Of a stretch of DNA of 64,000 nt, positions 45,734 through 54,026 are shown one piece after another. The position numbers and the translations under genes were made by a program. Positions within the stretch are counted from its first letter, which is position 1; the number at the start of each line of letters is the position of its first letter. The notes under the pieces were generated by a model. The model had not been told where the DNA came from. It searched no databases and saw nothing but the letters and a program-made list of their open reading frames with translations. This stretch comes from an uncultured Acidobacteriia bacterium (GTDB lineage Bacteria; Acidobacteriota; Terriglobia; Bryobacterales; Bryobacteraceae), in NCBI GenBank assembly GCA_903851195.1, contig CAINNJ010000025.1, positions 558,001 to 622,000 on the forward strand. Reading direction: 5' to 3'.

Positions 45734-47773
45734 ATGCGTTTATTGATAAATGCCCTCTGGGTCGCGATCACCCTCACCGCCGCACTCTGTCTGGGAGCCA
45801 TCGCCACCAGCCGCGGCGAGCACATCAACAGCCTCTGGCTGGTCCTCGCCTCCGCCTGCTCCTACCTGGTCGCGTACCGCTTCTACGGCGCCTTCATCGC
45901 CGCCAAAGTAATGGCCCTGAGTGAAACGCGCGCCACCCCCGCCGAGCGCATGGAAAACGGTCACGACTACGTGCCCACCAATAAATGGATCGTCTTCGGA
46001 CACCACTTCGCCGCCATCGCCGGACCCGGCCCCCTGGTCGGCCCCGTCCTCGCGGCGCAGTTCGGCTACCTGCCCGGCACGCTCTGGATCATCGCCGGCG
46101 CCGTCCTCGGCGGAGCCGTGCAGGATTTCGTCATTCTCTTCGCCTCCATGCGCCGCGACGGCAAGTCGCTCGGCCAGATGGCCCGCGAGGAAATCGGCAA
46201 AGTCGGCGGCTTCGTCGCGCTGGTCACGGTCCTGCTGATCATGATCATCCTCCTGGCCGTGGTTGCCCTCGTCGTCGTCAACGCGCTGGCCGGCAGCCCG
46301 TGGGGGACGTTCACCATCGCCGCCACCATGCCCGTCGCCGTTTTCATGGGTCTCTACCTGCGCTACTGGCGTCCCGGCAAAGTGCTGGAATGTTCCGCGC
46401 TCGGCTTCGCGCTGGTCCTGGCCTCGGTCTTCGGTGGCCAGTGGATCGCCGGCTCCGCCTCGCTCGCCCCGGTGTTCACGCTGTCCGCCATGTCCGTCGC
46501 CGTCGCCATCATCGTCTACGGTTTTCTGGCCAGCGCCCTGCCCGTCTGGCTGCTGCTGGCGCCCCGCGACTACCTGAGTACCTTCGTCAAACTCGGCGTC
46601 ATCGGCATGCTCGCCATCGGCATCCTGGCCGTCCGTCCCACTCTGGAAATGCCTGCATTCACACGTTTCACCGACGGCACTGGCCCCGTCTTCGCCGGCA
46701 AGATCTTCCCCTTCTGCTTCATCACCATCGCCTGCGGCGCCATCTCCGGCTTCCACTCCCTCATCTCCTCCGGCACTACGCCGAAGATGATCGCCCGCGA
46801 ACCGCACGCCCTGCCCATCGGCTACGGCTGCATGCTGCTCGAAAGTTTTGTCGCCATCATGGCCATGATCGCGTCCTGCGCGCTGCAGCCCGGCATCTAC
46901 TTCGCCGTCAACTCACCCGCCGGCCTGGTCGGCAAAACCGCCACCGCCGCCGTCGCCACCATCAGCGGCTGGGGTTTCCCGGTCGGTGCGGACCAGATGC
47001 AGGCTCTCGCCCGCAGCGTCGGCGAAGTCACTCTTTTCGGACGCACCGGCGGCGCGCCTTCCCTCGCTCTGGGCATGGCGCACATCTTCGCGCGCGGCGG
47101 AGGCGGGGACGCCGTCCTCGGCTTCTGGTACCACTTCGCCATCATGTTCGAGGCGCTCTTCATCCTCACCATCATCGACGCCGGAACCCGTGTCGGCCGC
47201 TTCATGCTGCAGGATCTGCTGGGCCATGTCTACGCCCCCCTCGGGCGCACCAGCTGGATGCCCGGCGTCATCGCGACCAGCGCCGTCATCGTCGCCGCCT
47301 GGGGCTTCTTCCTCGTGCAGGGCGTGCGCGATCCCCTGGGCGGCATCAACTCCCTCTGGCCGCTCTTCGGAATCGCCAACCAGCTCCTGGCCGCCATCGC
47401 GCTTTCGGTCGCCACCACCGTCATCCTGAAGATGCACGGCCCCAAATATATGTGGATCACCTGCCTGCCGCTCTCCTGGCTCACCCTCGCGACCTTCACC
47501 GCCGCCTGGCAGAAGATCTTCTCGCCCCTGCCGCGCGTCGGCTTCCTCGCCCAGGTGACCGCTCTGGAAAAAGGACCGCTCTCGCCCCAGGTGGAAACCC
47601 TCATCTTCAATAACCGTCTGGACGCCGCCGTTTGCGCCACGTTCATGGTGCTGGTCGCGATCGTGTTACTCGATTCCCTGCGGCTCTGGTACGGCCTTAT
47701 CCGCGGCACGGCCAATCGCCGCGTCCTCGAATCGCCGTTCGTCCTGACACGTCTGCGGGCCGAAGAGTTTTGA
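45734..47773 (+). CDS. cstA: Carbon starvation protein CstA (peptide/pyruvate transporter family)
   Basis: 679 aa polytopic membrane protein with about sixteen hydrophobic segments. YVPTNKWIVFGHHFAAIAGPGPLVGPVLAAQFGYLPG is the CstA signature, and GAISGFHSLISSGTTPKMI and FEALFILTIIDAGTRVGR are also typical. CstA and its relative BtsT import pyruvate or peptides under carbon limitation. The ATG at 45734 is used rather than a TTG four codons earlier. A small YbdD-type gene follows 18 bp downstream. Confidence 0.95.
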   Translation: MRLLINALWVAITLTAALCLGAIATSRGEHINSLWLVLASACSYLVAYRFYGAFIAAKVMALSETRATPAERMENGHDYVPTNKWIVFGHHFAAIAGPGPLVGPVLAAQFGYLPGTLWIIAGAVLGGAVQDFVILFASMRRDGKSLGQMAREEIGKVGGFVALVTVLLIMIILLAVVALVVVNALAGSPWGTFTIAATMPVAVFMGLYLRYWRPGKVLECSALGFALVLASVFGGQWIAGSASLAPVFTLSAMSVAVAIIVYGFLASALPVWLLLAPRDYLSTFVKLGVIGMLAIGILAVRPTLEMPAFTRFTDGTGPVFAGKIFPFCFITIACGAISGFHSLISSGTTPKMIAREPHALPIGYGCMLLESFVAIMAMIASCALQPGIYFAVNSPAGLVGKTATAAVATISGWGFPVGADQMQALARSVGEVTLFGRTGGAPSLALGMAHIFARGGGGDAVLGFWYHFAIMFEALFILTIIDAGTRVGRFMLQDLLGHVYAPLGRTSWMPGVIATSAVIVAAWGFFLVQGVRDPLGGINSLWPLFGIANQLLAAIALSVATTVILKMHGPKYMWITCLPLSWLTLATFTAAWQKIFSPLPRVGFLAQVTALEKGPLSPQVETLIFNNRLDAAVCATFMVLVAIVLLDSLRLWYGLIRGTANRRVLESPFVLTRLRAEEF

Positions 47774-47791
47774 ATGAGAGAGGAATTTTAA

Positions 47792-47956
47792 ATGCGCGCA
47801 ATCCGCCTTTTCTGGCAGTTACTGCGTGAGCTTGGCGATCAGAACGCCTACGCGAGACACCTGACCGCGCACGGCGTCCAACATTCAGCCGCCGAATGGC
47901 GCCGCTTCTCCGACGAGAAATTCCGCGCCAAATACCAGAACGCCAAATGCTGTTGA
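47792..47956 (+). CDS. YbdD/YjiX-family small protein, partner of CstA
   Basis: 54 aa, easily missed because of its size. It reads MRAIRLFWQLLRELGD, then a stretch with NAYARHL, and ends FRAKYQNAKCC. The terminal Cys pair preceded by a Lys/Arg-Tyr element is the hallmark of the YbdD/YjiX (DUF466) family. Family genes sit directly behind cstA or btsT, as here, and have been linked to transporter function. It begins 18 bp after the cstA stop with AGGA upstream. Confidence 0.85.
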   Translation: MRAIRLFWQLLRELGDQNAYARHLTAHGVQHSAAEWRRFSDEKFRAKYQNAKCC

Positions 47957-47967
47957 AATAAGGGAAT

Positions 47968-48612
47968 TCAGACCGCCGGAGGAGGTTCCAGCAGTTTCCG
48001 GAGCTGCGCTTCCAGATGCTCCACGCGCAGCTTCAGCTCATTCATTTCCTGCGCTTCCGGATCCGGCAGCATCCCGTGCTCCAGCATCCCCTGCGCTGCC
48101 CGGGACTTGACCACCCGCCCGGGAATCCCCACCACCGTCGAATGATCCGGCACCGCATGCACCACCACCGAACCCGCGCCGATTTTGACGTTGTTCCCGA
48201 TCCGGATGCTGCCCAGCACCTTCGCGCCCGTCCCCACCACCACGTGATTCCCCAGCGTCGGATGCCGCTTGCCCTGCTCGTTCCCTGTCCCGCCCAGCGT
48301 CACGCCCTGGTACAGCAGCACATCGTCGCCAATTTCCGCCGTCGCGCCGATCACAACGCCCATGCCATGGTCGATGAAGAACCGCCGCCCGATCGTCGCG
48401 CCGGGATGGATTTCGATCCCCGTCAGGAATCGGGATATCTGCGACAGGAACCTGGGCAAAATCGGCACCCGCGCCTGGTAAAGCCGGTGCGCGAGTCGAT
48501 GAAAAAGGATCGCGTGAAAGCCCGGGTAGCAAAGAACGATCTCGAGCACGCTGGTAGCGGCCGGATCTTCCCGAAAGATGGTATCGAGCTGCTCCCGTAT
48601 CGAGGCAAACAC
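47968..48612 (-). CDS. cysE: Serine O-acetyltransferase CysE
   Basis: 214 aa cytoplasmic enzyme making O-acetylserine, the first step of cysteine synthesis. A short helical N-terminus of the epsilon-proteobacterial/Bacillus type is followed by the left-handed beta helix: [43 protein letters not shown]. The catalytic His/Asp region DHGMG is present. A coiled-coil-like C-terminal tail is longer than the usual short tail. It lies 16 bp downstream of nuoI. Confidence 0.95.
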   Translation of the reverse strand: MFASIREQLDTIFREDPAATSVLEIVLCYPGFHAILFHRLAHRLYQARVPILPRFLSQISRFLTGIEIHPGATIGRRFFIDHGMGVVIGATAEIGDDVLLYQGVTLGGTGNEQGKRHPTLGNHVVVGTGAKVLGSIRIGNNVKIGAGSVVVHAVPDHSTVVGIPGRVVKSRAAQGMLEHGMLPDPEAQEMNELKLRVEHLEAQLRKLLEPPPAV

Positions 48613-48628
48613 AGAGTTGAGATGAAGC

Positions 48629-49129
48629 TCAGTGCGCCGAAGCTTCGCCTGTTTCGGCGATGACCGGCGGCTTCGCGCCCGGCGGAATCGCCGCCAGCAT
48701 GTCTTCCTTGCGGTAGATCAGCGTGGAGGTGTTGTAGCTGGCCACTTCGAAACCGTGCCCGTGCGTGATGGCGTCCGTCGGGCAGGCTTCCACGCAGTAC
48801 CCGCAGAAAATGCAGCGGTTGTAATCGATGTTGTAAACCTTCGCGTACCGCTCGCCGCCGCTGACACGGACTTTCTCCGTGTTTTCCGTCGCTTCGATGT
48901 AGATGCAGTTCGAAGGACACGCCGCCGCGCACAGAAAACAGGCCACGCACTTCTCCAGGCCGTTTTCGTCCCGCTGCAGAACGTGGACACCCCGATAGCG
49001 CTCCTGCAGCTTCGGCGGCTCGTCCGGATAGTTTTCCGTCACGGTGGGAGACATCATCTCCTTCAACGTGACGCCCATGCCTTTTACAACGGCGGAAGCC
49101 GCACCGAAAACCTCACCGATATTTGCCAT
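48629..49129 (-). CDS. nuoI: NADH-quinone oxidoreductase subunit I (NuoI-type ferredoxin)
   Basis: 166 aa with two classic 4Fe-4S motifs: [12 protein letters not shown] and [12 protein letters not shown]. The approach sequence [24 protein letters not shown] is the NuoI signature and distinguishes it from generic ferredoxins. NuoI carries clusters N6a/N6b in complex I. No other nuo gene is in the window; it sits between a redoxin and cysE. Confidence 0.92.
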   Translation of the reverse strand: MANIGEVFGAASAVVKGMGVTLKEMMSPTVTENYPDEPPKLQERYRGVHVLQRDENGLEKCVACFLCAAACPSNCIYIEATENTEKVRVSGGERYAKVYNIDYNRCIFCGYCVEACPTDAITHGHGFEVASYNTSTLIYRKEDMLAAIPPGAKPPVIAETGEASAH

Positions 49130-49177
49130 CTGTCTCTATGGTAACGGAACTCCTCACGGGAGTCAGTTTTTTGAGCT

Positions 49178-49633
49178 TCAGCCCGGCCGCAGCAGCGGAA
49201 TTTGTTCTTCCTCGCGGAATGCCGCCACGCCGAAACGCGCCCCCAGCTCTTCGATATGCGAGCGGCTGAAGCCTTCCACGGCCATCGAGATCGCGCCGTC
49301 CGGCTCCACCAGAAACAGCGCGGGCACGTGCGAAATGCCGAATGCGGAACTCACCGGAAAAGCCCACGCCGGATCGAGCAGCGTTGGCAGACTGATCCCG
49401 AACCGCTCGCGAAACTGTGCCGTGCCCTTCGCGTCGTCCTGCGAGATCGCCATCACCCGCAGAGCCGGCTTCAGCCGCTGCAGAAAGGGCAGCGTGAACT
49501 GGCAGGTCGGGCAGGAAATCTTGAAGAAAACCAGCAGCACCGGACCGTCCACCAGCGCCTCGCCCAGCTTCCACGCGCCGCCGCCGATCTCGTTCAGTTC
49601 GAAACCCGGCGCGAAATCCCCTTCGCCGGCCAT
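49178..49633 (-). CDS. Thioredoxin-fold redoxin (AhpC/TSA or TlpA-like)
   Basis: 151 aa. GDFAPGFELNEIGGGAWKLGEAL opens the fold and the active site is FFKISCPTCQF, with Cys41 and Cys44 as a CxxC pair. VPALFLVEPDG is the usual cis-Pro region. No signal peptide or lipobox is seen, so it is probably cytoplasmic. Its start directly abuts the STAS gene stop. A reductase or peroxidase role is likely; partner unknown. Confidence 0.83.
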   Translation of the reverse strand: MAGEGDFAPGFELNEIGGGAWKLGEALVDGPVLLVFFKISCPTCQFTLPFLQRLKPALRVMAISQDDAKGTAQFRERFGISLPTLLDPAWAFPVSSAFGISHVPALFLVEPDGAISMAVEGFSRSHIEELGARFGVAAFREEEQIPLLRPG

Positions 49634-50038
49634 CTATTCCTCCCGGAGTTTCCGCACGAACGAAAGAATATCGAACCGTTTGATCTCGCGGCCCGGAAAA
49701 AAGCTGTTCACCGCGTCGGTCTCGTCTTCGAACACTTCGAAGATGGTATCCAGCTTGGTCAGTACCAGCAGTTCCAGATTCCGCCGGTTCAGATGCAGCA
49801 GCTTCGCCGCGCCCCCCGCCTTCTTGATCCGGGTCGCGCACATCACCATCGCCCCCAGCCCTGTACTATCGATATAGTCGACGTGCAGCAAATTCAGAAT
49901 AGCTTTAGCCTCGGGGTTCCCGGTCGCTTCCTCAAAAGCCGTTCGCAACGCCCCGGCGTCGGGTCCGGCCGTGATGCGCCCTTTCAGATCCAGGAGCACA
50001 ATGCCCTCGCGTTCCCGCGTCGTAATCTCAAGATTCAT
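49634..50038 (-). CDS. STAS-domain anti-sigma factor antagonist
   Basis: 134 aa. The SpoIIAA-like core has LLDLKGRITAGPDAGALRTAF and VDYIDSTGLGAMV, where Ser58 is the residue phosphorylated by partner kinases in this family. The C-terminal 30 residues (FFPGREIKRFDILSFVRKLREE) are an extension. No anti-sigma kinase or sigma factor is adjacent. The gene leads a run with the redoxin, nuoI and cysE. Confidence 0.88.
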   Translation of the reverse strand: MNLEITTREREGIVLLDLKGRITAGPDAGALRTAFEEATGNPEAKAILNLLHVDYIDSTGLGAMVMCATRIKKAGGAAKLLHLNRRNLELLVLTKLDTIFEVFEDETDAVNSFFPGREIKRFDILSFVRKLREE

Positions 50039-50118
50039 CTGGTATTGCCCCTTACCCTCAAGTCTAAATTTTTAAGACTCAGCAACTCAAGCCCGGCATA
50101 TCGTAAGTAGAGACGAAA

Positions 50119-51084
50119 TTGGGCCGCAACTGGACTGAACAGGAATGGCGGGAAATCGACGCAGCCACTCGTAGCCGGATCCTCAACGCAACCTCCGGAA
50201 CGGCGGCCTGGCGTGCCATGTCGCGCGCTGCCCGTGCGGTCCTGCGAAACTACAGTACCAGCTTCTTCCTCGTCACGCGCTTCCTGCCGGCTGCCAAACG
50301 TGCCCAGGTCGACGTCATCTACTCCGCCGTCCGCTACCCCGATGAGATCGTCGACACGTTCCCGCTCACTCCGGAGCAACGGACAGACCAGATCGAAGCC
50401 TGGCGGAACTGGTATGAACGGTCTCTCGCCGCGCGCGACTGGCGCGAAACCGCTGCCGCCGGAGCCCCGGTCTGGGTCGCCGGGTTTTCCGAAGTAGTCC
50501 GCCGGAACGGGATTCCCCCCGAGCACTACCACGCTTTCCTCGACGCCATGGCGGCGGATGCGCAGCCGCGCCTCTATCGCGATCTCGACGATCTCATCGA
50601 CGGCTACATTTATGGCAGCGCCATCGTGGTCGGATATTTTTTGGCTTACGTCTACGGCCCGCGCACGCAGGCGGACTGGCCCCGCGTTCTGGAAGCCTCC
50701 CGCAACCTCGGCATCGCACTCCAGCTCACCAACTTCCTGCGGGACGTCGCCGAAGATGAGCGTCGCGGGCGCGTGTACCTGCCTCAGGACATGCTGAGTG
50801 AGGCGGGTACAGGACTGGATGCGACCAACCGTGTTCTTCGCCGTCTCTCCGGTGTCGCCGAACTGCATTACCGCCAGACCGAACAGGCTCTGGACAGCTT
50901 TTCCCCGGATTGCCGCATCGCGATCCAGGCCTGCATCGACGTCTACATGCGCCTGAACCAGCGGATCGGCGCCAGCCCTCGCGGAATCGGCCATCGCGAA
51001 AGCGTGCCGGTCATCGATAAGTTCAACGCGCTCCCGCCCAGCAAATTCTGGCGTCTTCCTCTCGCGTACCTGGGGGCACTTTGA
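50119..51084 (+). CDS. crtB: Phytoene/squalene synthase family protein, probable phytoene synthase CrtB
   Basis: 321 aa from a TTG start. It condenses two prenyl diphosphates head-to-head. The first Asp-rich motif is DEIVD (75-79) after YSAVRYP; the second lies in LTNFLRDVAEDERRGRVYLP. NYSTSFFLVTRFLP is typical. CrtB is preferred over squalene synthase because crtI and crtE type genes follow. It overlaps the next gene by 4 bp. The 80-base divergent gap to the STAS gene holds AGTCT/AGACT inverted arms. Confidence 0.9.
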   Translation: MGRNWTEQEWREIDAATRSRILNATSGTAAWRAMSRAARAVLRNYSTSFFLVTRFLPAAKRAQVDVIYSAVRYPDEIVDTFPLTPEQRTDQIEAWRNWYERSLAARDWRETAAAGAPVWVAGFSEVVRRNGIPPEHYHAFLDAMAADAQPRLYRDLDDLIDGYIYGSAIVVGYFLAYVYGPRTQADWPRVLEASRNLGIALQLTNFLRDVAEDERRGRVYLPQDMLSEAGTGLDATNRVLRRLSGVAELHYRQTEQALDSFSPDCRIAIQACIDVYMRLNQRIGASPRGIGHRESVPVIDKFNALPPSKFWRLPLAYLGAL

Positions 51085-52514
51085 AACCACCTGTAGCGAT
51101 CGTGGGCGCCGGACTCGGCGGCCTGAGTGCCGCCATCCATCTGCGCCTCGCCGGCCATCCGGTCACTATCTTCGAATCCAACAGCCAGGTCGGCGGGCGT
51201 GCCAATCGCATCGAGCAGGATGGCTTCCGTTTCGACACCGGGCCATCTCTCCTCAACTATCCCTGGGTCTTCGAAGACCTGTTCCGCGCCGCCGGGCGAA
51301 CCATGTCCGATTACGTGCAACTGCTGCCCGTGGATCCCTCCGTGGAATTCCGCTGGCCGGACGGCCAATGCTTCCAGCTTTCGAGCGACATGAAGGCCCT
51401 GCTCGCGGAATGCGAGCGCGTCTCACCTGGTTCCTCACCTGGCCTCACCTCGTTCTTTCGCGACGCGGCGGAGAAATACCGGCTGTCATTCGACAAACTG
51501 GTCACCCAAAACGAAGACAATCCGTTGCGCTGGATCCTGAACCTGAGCGCCCGCGAGATGTGGAGCACCGGCATCTGGCGCTCTCTCGACGGCGAACTGA
51601 AGCGCTTCTTCCCGTCCCGCTACATTCGCGAAGCCTTCGGATCCTACGGCATGTACCTGGGCGGTTCGCCCTTCGATCTGCCGGGCGTTTTCTCCATCCT
51701 GCCCTACGGCGAACTGGCCTTCGGACTCTGGCTGCCCAAGGGCGGTATCTACGGTCTGGTGCAGGGGATCGAACGCCTCGCCCGCGAACTCGGTGTCGAT
51801 ATTCTTACCAGCAGCAGGGTTCTGCGCATCGCCTCGGAACAGGGCCGCGCGATTGGTGTCGAACTGGAAATGGGCGGCCTGCAGCGCTTTCCTATCGTGG
51901 TGTCGAACGTGGACGTGCCAACCACGGATCGGGAACTCCTGGGCAAATCCAGTTCCCCGAAAATGACCCCCGGCGTCCTCACGTTTTACTGGGGAGTCCG
52001 CGGCAAGGTCGAAAACGCGGGCCACCACACCATCTTTCTCCCGAACGATTTCCGCGCCGCCTTCGACGACCTTTGCAAGAACAAACGGGTCCCCGAGGGC
52101 CTGCCGTTTTACATCTCCATCGCCTCGGAGACCGATCCCGACCTCGCGCCCCCCGGCGATTCCACGCTCTTCGCGCTGGTCCCCACCCCGCTGCTCAGCG
52201 AACTGCCCGAACTCGACGTCGCCGATATCCGCCGGCGCGTGCTGCGGCGGATTGGACTCGATGAATCCCGCATCGTCGTCGAGCACGCGTGGACGCCCTC
52301 CGACTGGCGCCAGCAGTTCGGTCTCTTCGACGGTTCCGCCTTCGGCGCCGCGCACATCCTGCGGCAGGTGGGCCCGTTCCGCAGCCGCAATTACTCCCGC
52401 GATATCCGCGGCCTTTACTACACCGGCGCCGGCACCACACCCGGCACCGGCATGCCGATGGTTACACTAAGCGGCAGAATGACCGCGGAAAGGATCGCCA
52501 GCCATGCTGTTTGA
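51081..52514 (+). CDS. crtI: CrtI-type phytoene desaturase (first copy)
   Basis: 477 aa FAD enzyme introducing conjugated double bonds into phytoene. The N-terminal motif VAIVGAGLGGLSAAIHLRLAGHPVTIFE is a classic FAD fold. DGFRFDTGPSLLNYPWVF follows, and YYTGAGTTPGTGMPMVTLSGR is the C-terminal carotenoid-desaturase block. The TTG start overlaps the crtB stop (TTGA). The number of desaturation steps cannot be told from sequence. Confidence 0.9.
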   Translation: MKPPVAIVGAGLGGLSAAIHLRLAGHPVTIFESNSQVGGRANRIEQDGFRFDTGPSLLNYPWVFEDLFRAAGRTMSDYVQLLPVDPSVEFRWPDGQCFQLSSDMKALLAECERVSPGSSPGLTSFFRDAAEKYRLSFDKLVTQNEDNPLRWILNLSAREMWSTGIWRSLDGELKRFFPSRYIREAFGSYGMYLGGSPFDLPGVFSILPYGELAFGLWLPKGGIYGLVQGIERLARELGVDILTSSRVLRIASEQGRAIGVELEMGGLQRFPIVVSNVDVPTTDRELLGKSSSPKMTPGVLTFYWGVRGKVENAGHHTIFLPNDFRAAFDDLCKNKRVPEGLPFYISIASETDPDLAPPGDSTLFALVPTPLLSELPELDVADIRRRVLRRIGLDESRIVVEHAWTPSDWRQQFGLFDGSAFGAAHILRQVGPFRSRNYSRDIRGLYYTGAGTTPGTGMPMVTLSGRMTAERIASHAV

Positions 52515-53220
52515 ACGGTACGGGCACGGCCCCTGCGCCTTCCTTTGCCTGCACGGCTGGAACGGCACCCACGCCACGTTCGCGCCCCTCGCCGCCGGCC
52601 TCCCGGAACGTGTGTCGCTGTGGTGCCCGGACATTCCCACCGGAGCCACGCTTTCCGAAATCACCGACTCTCTCGAAGCCCTCTCCACAGCGGTCCCCAA
52701 ACCGCTCCGCATTGTCGGCAACTGCAGCGGTGCTCTGCACGGACTCCTGCTCGCCGAACGGGTCCCCGTGGAGCGCCTCGTGATGATCGACGCCTTCGCC
52801 TACTGGCCCTGGTATTTCCGGCTCTTTCTCGCGCCCGTACTGGGCCGTTATGCCTACTGGTCCGCTTTCGCCAATCCCGTGGGACGCTGGCTGGCAAACG
52901 GAGCCCTGGCGCGGCATCGGACCGAATCGACCAACCTGACCGATGGCTTCAGCCGCGCGGACCACGCCAAAACATACCGCCAACTGGAACTGCTCAGCGA
53001 AATTCACCCGCCCGAAGGCTTTCGCGGCGTCACCGCCCAGATCGATATCGTCTGCGGCGAACGCTCGTTTGCGGCCATCCGGCGCTCCGCCGCAATCTGG
53101 AAAAAGGTTTTTCCCGCCGCCCGCGAATACACGCTGGCGGGCGCGGGACATTTGCCGCTGCTCGAGGCCACCGGGCAATTGCGCCAAATTATTCTTGAGG
53201 AGAGCCCGTGCACAGTCTGA
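52504..53220 (+). CDS. Alpha/beta hydrolase with Cys at the nucleophile position, in carotenoid operon
   Basis: 238 aa, no signal peptide. The oxyanion region CLHGWNGTHATF is normal. The nucleophile elbow reads VGNCSGAL, so Cys74 stands where most family members have Ser in GxSxG. The other triad members can be placed: Glu186 in VCGERSF and His216 in GAGHLPLL. Cys nucleophiles occur in dienelactone hydrolases, but overall sequence is of the generic alpha/beta type. It overlaps both neighbours (11 and 13 bp), so it belongs to the carotenoid operon; a role in acyl-carotenoid metabolism is conjecture. Confidence 0.82.
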   Translation: MLFERYGHGPCAFLCLHGWNGTHATFAPLAAGLPERVSLWCPDIPTGATLSEITDSLEALSTAVPKPLRIVGNCSGALHGLLLAERVPVERLVMIDAFAYWPWYFRLFLAPVLGRYAYWSAFANPVGRWLANGALARHRTESTNLTDGFSRADHAKTYRQLELLSEIHPPEGFRGVTAQIDIVCGERSFAAIRRSAAIWKKVFPAAREYTLAGAGHLPLLEATGQLRQIILEESPCTV

Positions 53221-54026
53221 TTGATGCCGCACTCGAAGTTTCCCTGCCTGTCAGCGCACTGGCGGGTAGCGAGGCCCTGAACGAAGCCATCCGCAGCGCC
53301 GTCTACCCCGGCGGCAAACGGATGCGCCCCCTCTTCACGCTGCTCGCCGCCCGGTCCGCGCAGGTCGACCCCACAGCCGCTCTGGATGCCGCCTGCGCTG
53401 TCGAACTGCTCCACTGCAGTTCCCTGATCTTCGACGACCTGCCCTGCATGGACGATGCCGACCTCCGCCGCAACCGGCCCGCCGTGCACCTGCTCTTCGG
53501 CGAATCTGTCGCCCTGCTCGCCGGCCTCGCCCTCATGAACCAGGCTTATGCGCTCTTCGCCTCGAGCCCCCGCCTGGTGCGGGAAGCCGCGGCCTGCATC
53601 GGCGTCAACGGCATGATCGGCGGCCAGGCCGTCGATATGCGGGGAGCCATGATGGGAGCCGACCTCGAAAGCCGCTCCCGCAAGACCTCCGCCCTGATGC
53701 GCCTGACTCTGATGGCCGGCGCCGAAGCGGGCGGCGCACCCGCCGCTTCCGTCGAACTCCTCGCCGATTGCGGAGAGCGCCTCGGCCGCGCCTACCAGAT
53801 GCTCGACGACCTGCTCGACCGCAGCGACGCCTCCGGCAAGACCGCCGCCCAGGACGACCGGCACAACCGCGCCGCCTGGCACGTCTCCCGCGAGGCCATT
53901 CTGGCGGAAGTCGCCGAGTGCGCCGGACGCCTGACGGACAGGTTCGGCGACGCGGCCGAACCTCTGGTATCCGCCATCGGCTGCGTCTTCGCGCGCCTCG
54001 AAGAAGCTCGCCTCGTAGCCGCATGA
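53208..54026 (+). CDS. crtE: Polyprenyl diphosphate synthase, probable geranylgeranyl diphosphate synthase CrtE
   Basis: 272 aa from a GTG start, somewhat shorter than the usual 290-330 aa. The first Asp-rich motif DDLPCMDDADLRR (about 76-88) is of the short-chain, type-II-like form. GGKRMRP is the substrate-binding loop. The second Asp-rich site is DDLLD (about 200-204) but lacks the full DDILD-x-GKxxGKD pattern. The likely product is C20 GGPP for CrtB; chain length is inferred from context. Confidence 0.88.
   Translation: MHSLIDAALEVSLPVSALAGSEALNEAIRSAVYPGGKRMRPLFTLLAARSAQVDPTAALDAACAVELLHCSSLIFDDLPCMDDADLRRNRPAVHLLFGESVALLAGLALMNQAYALFASSPRLVREAAACIGVNGMIGGQAVDMRGAMMGADLESRSRKTSALMRLTLMAGAEAGGAPAASVELLADCGERLGRAYQMLDDLLDRSDASGKTAAQDDRHNRAAWHVSREAILAEVAECAGRLTDRFGDAAEPLVSAIGCVFARLEEARLVAA

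Noticed and set aside
45985-47613. 542-codon second plus-strand frame inside cstA
   Set aside because: Arg/His/Pro-rich with no domain; it is the +1 shadow of cstA.
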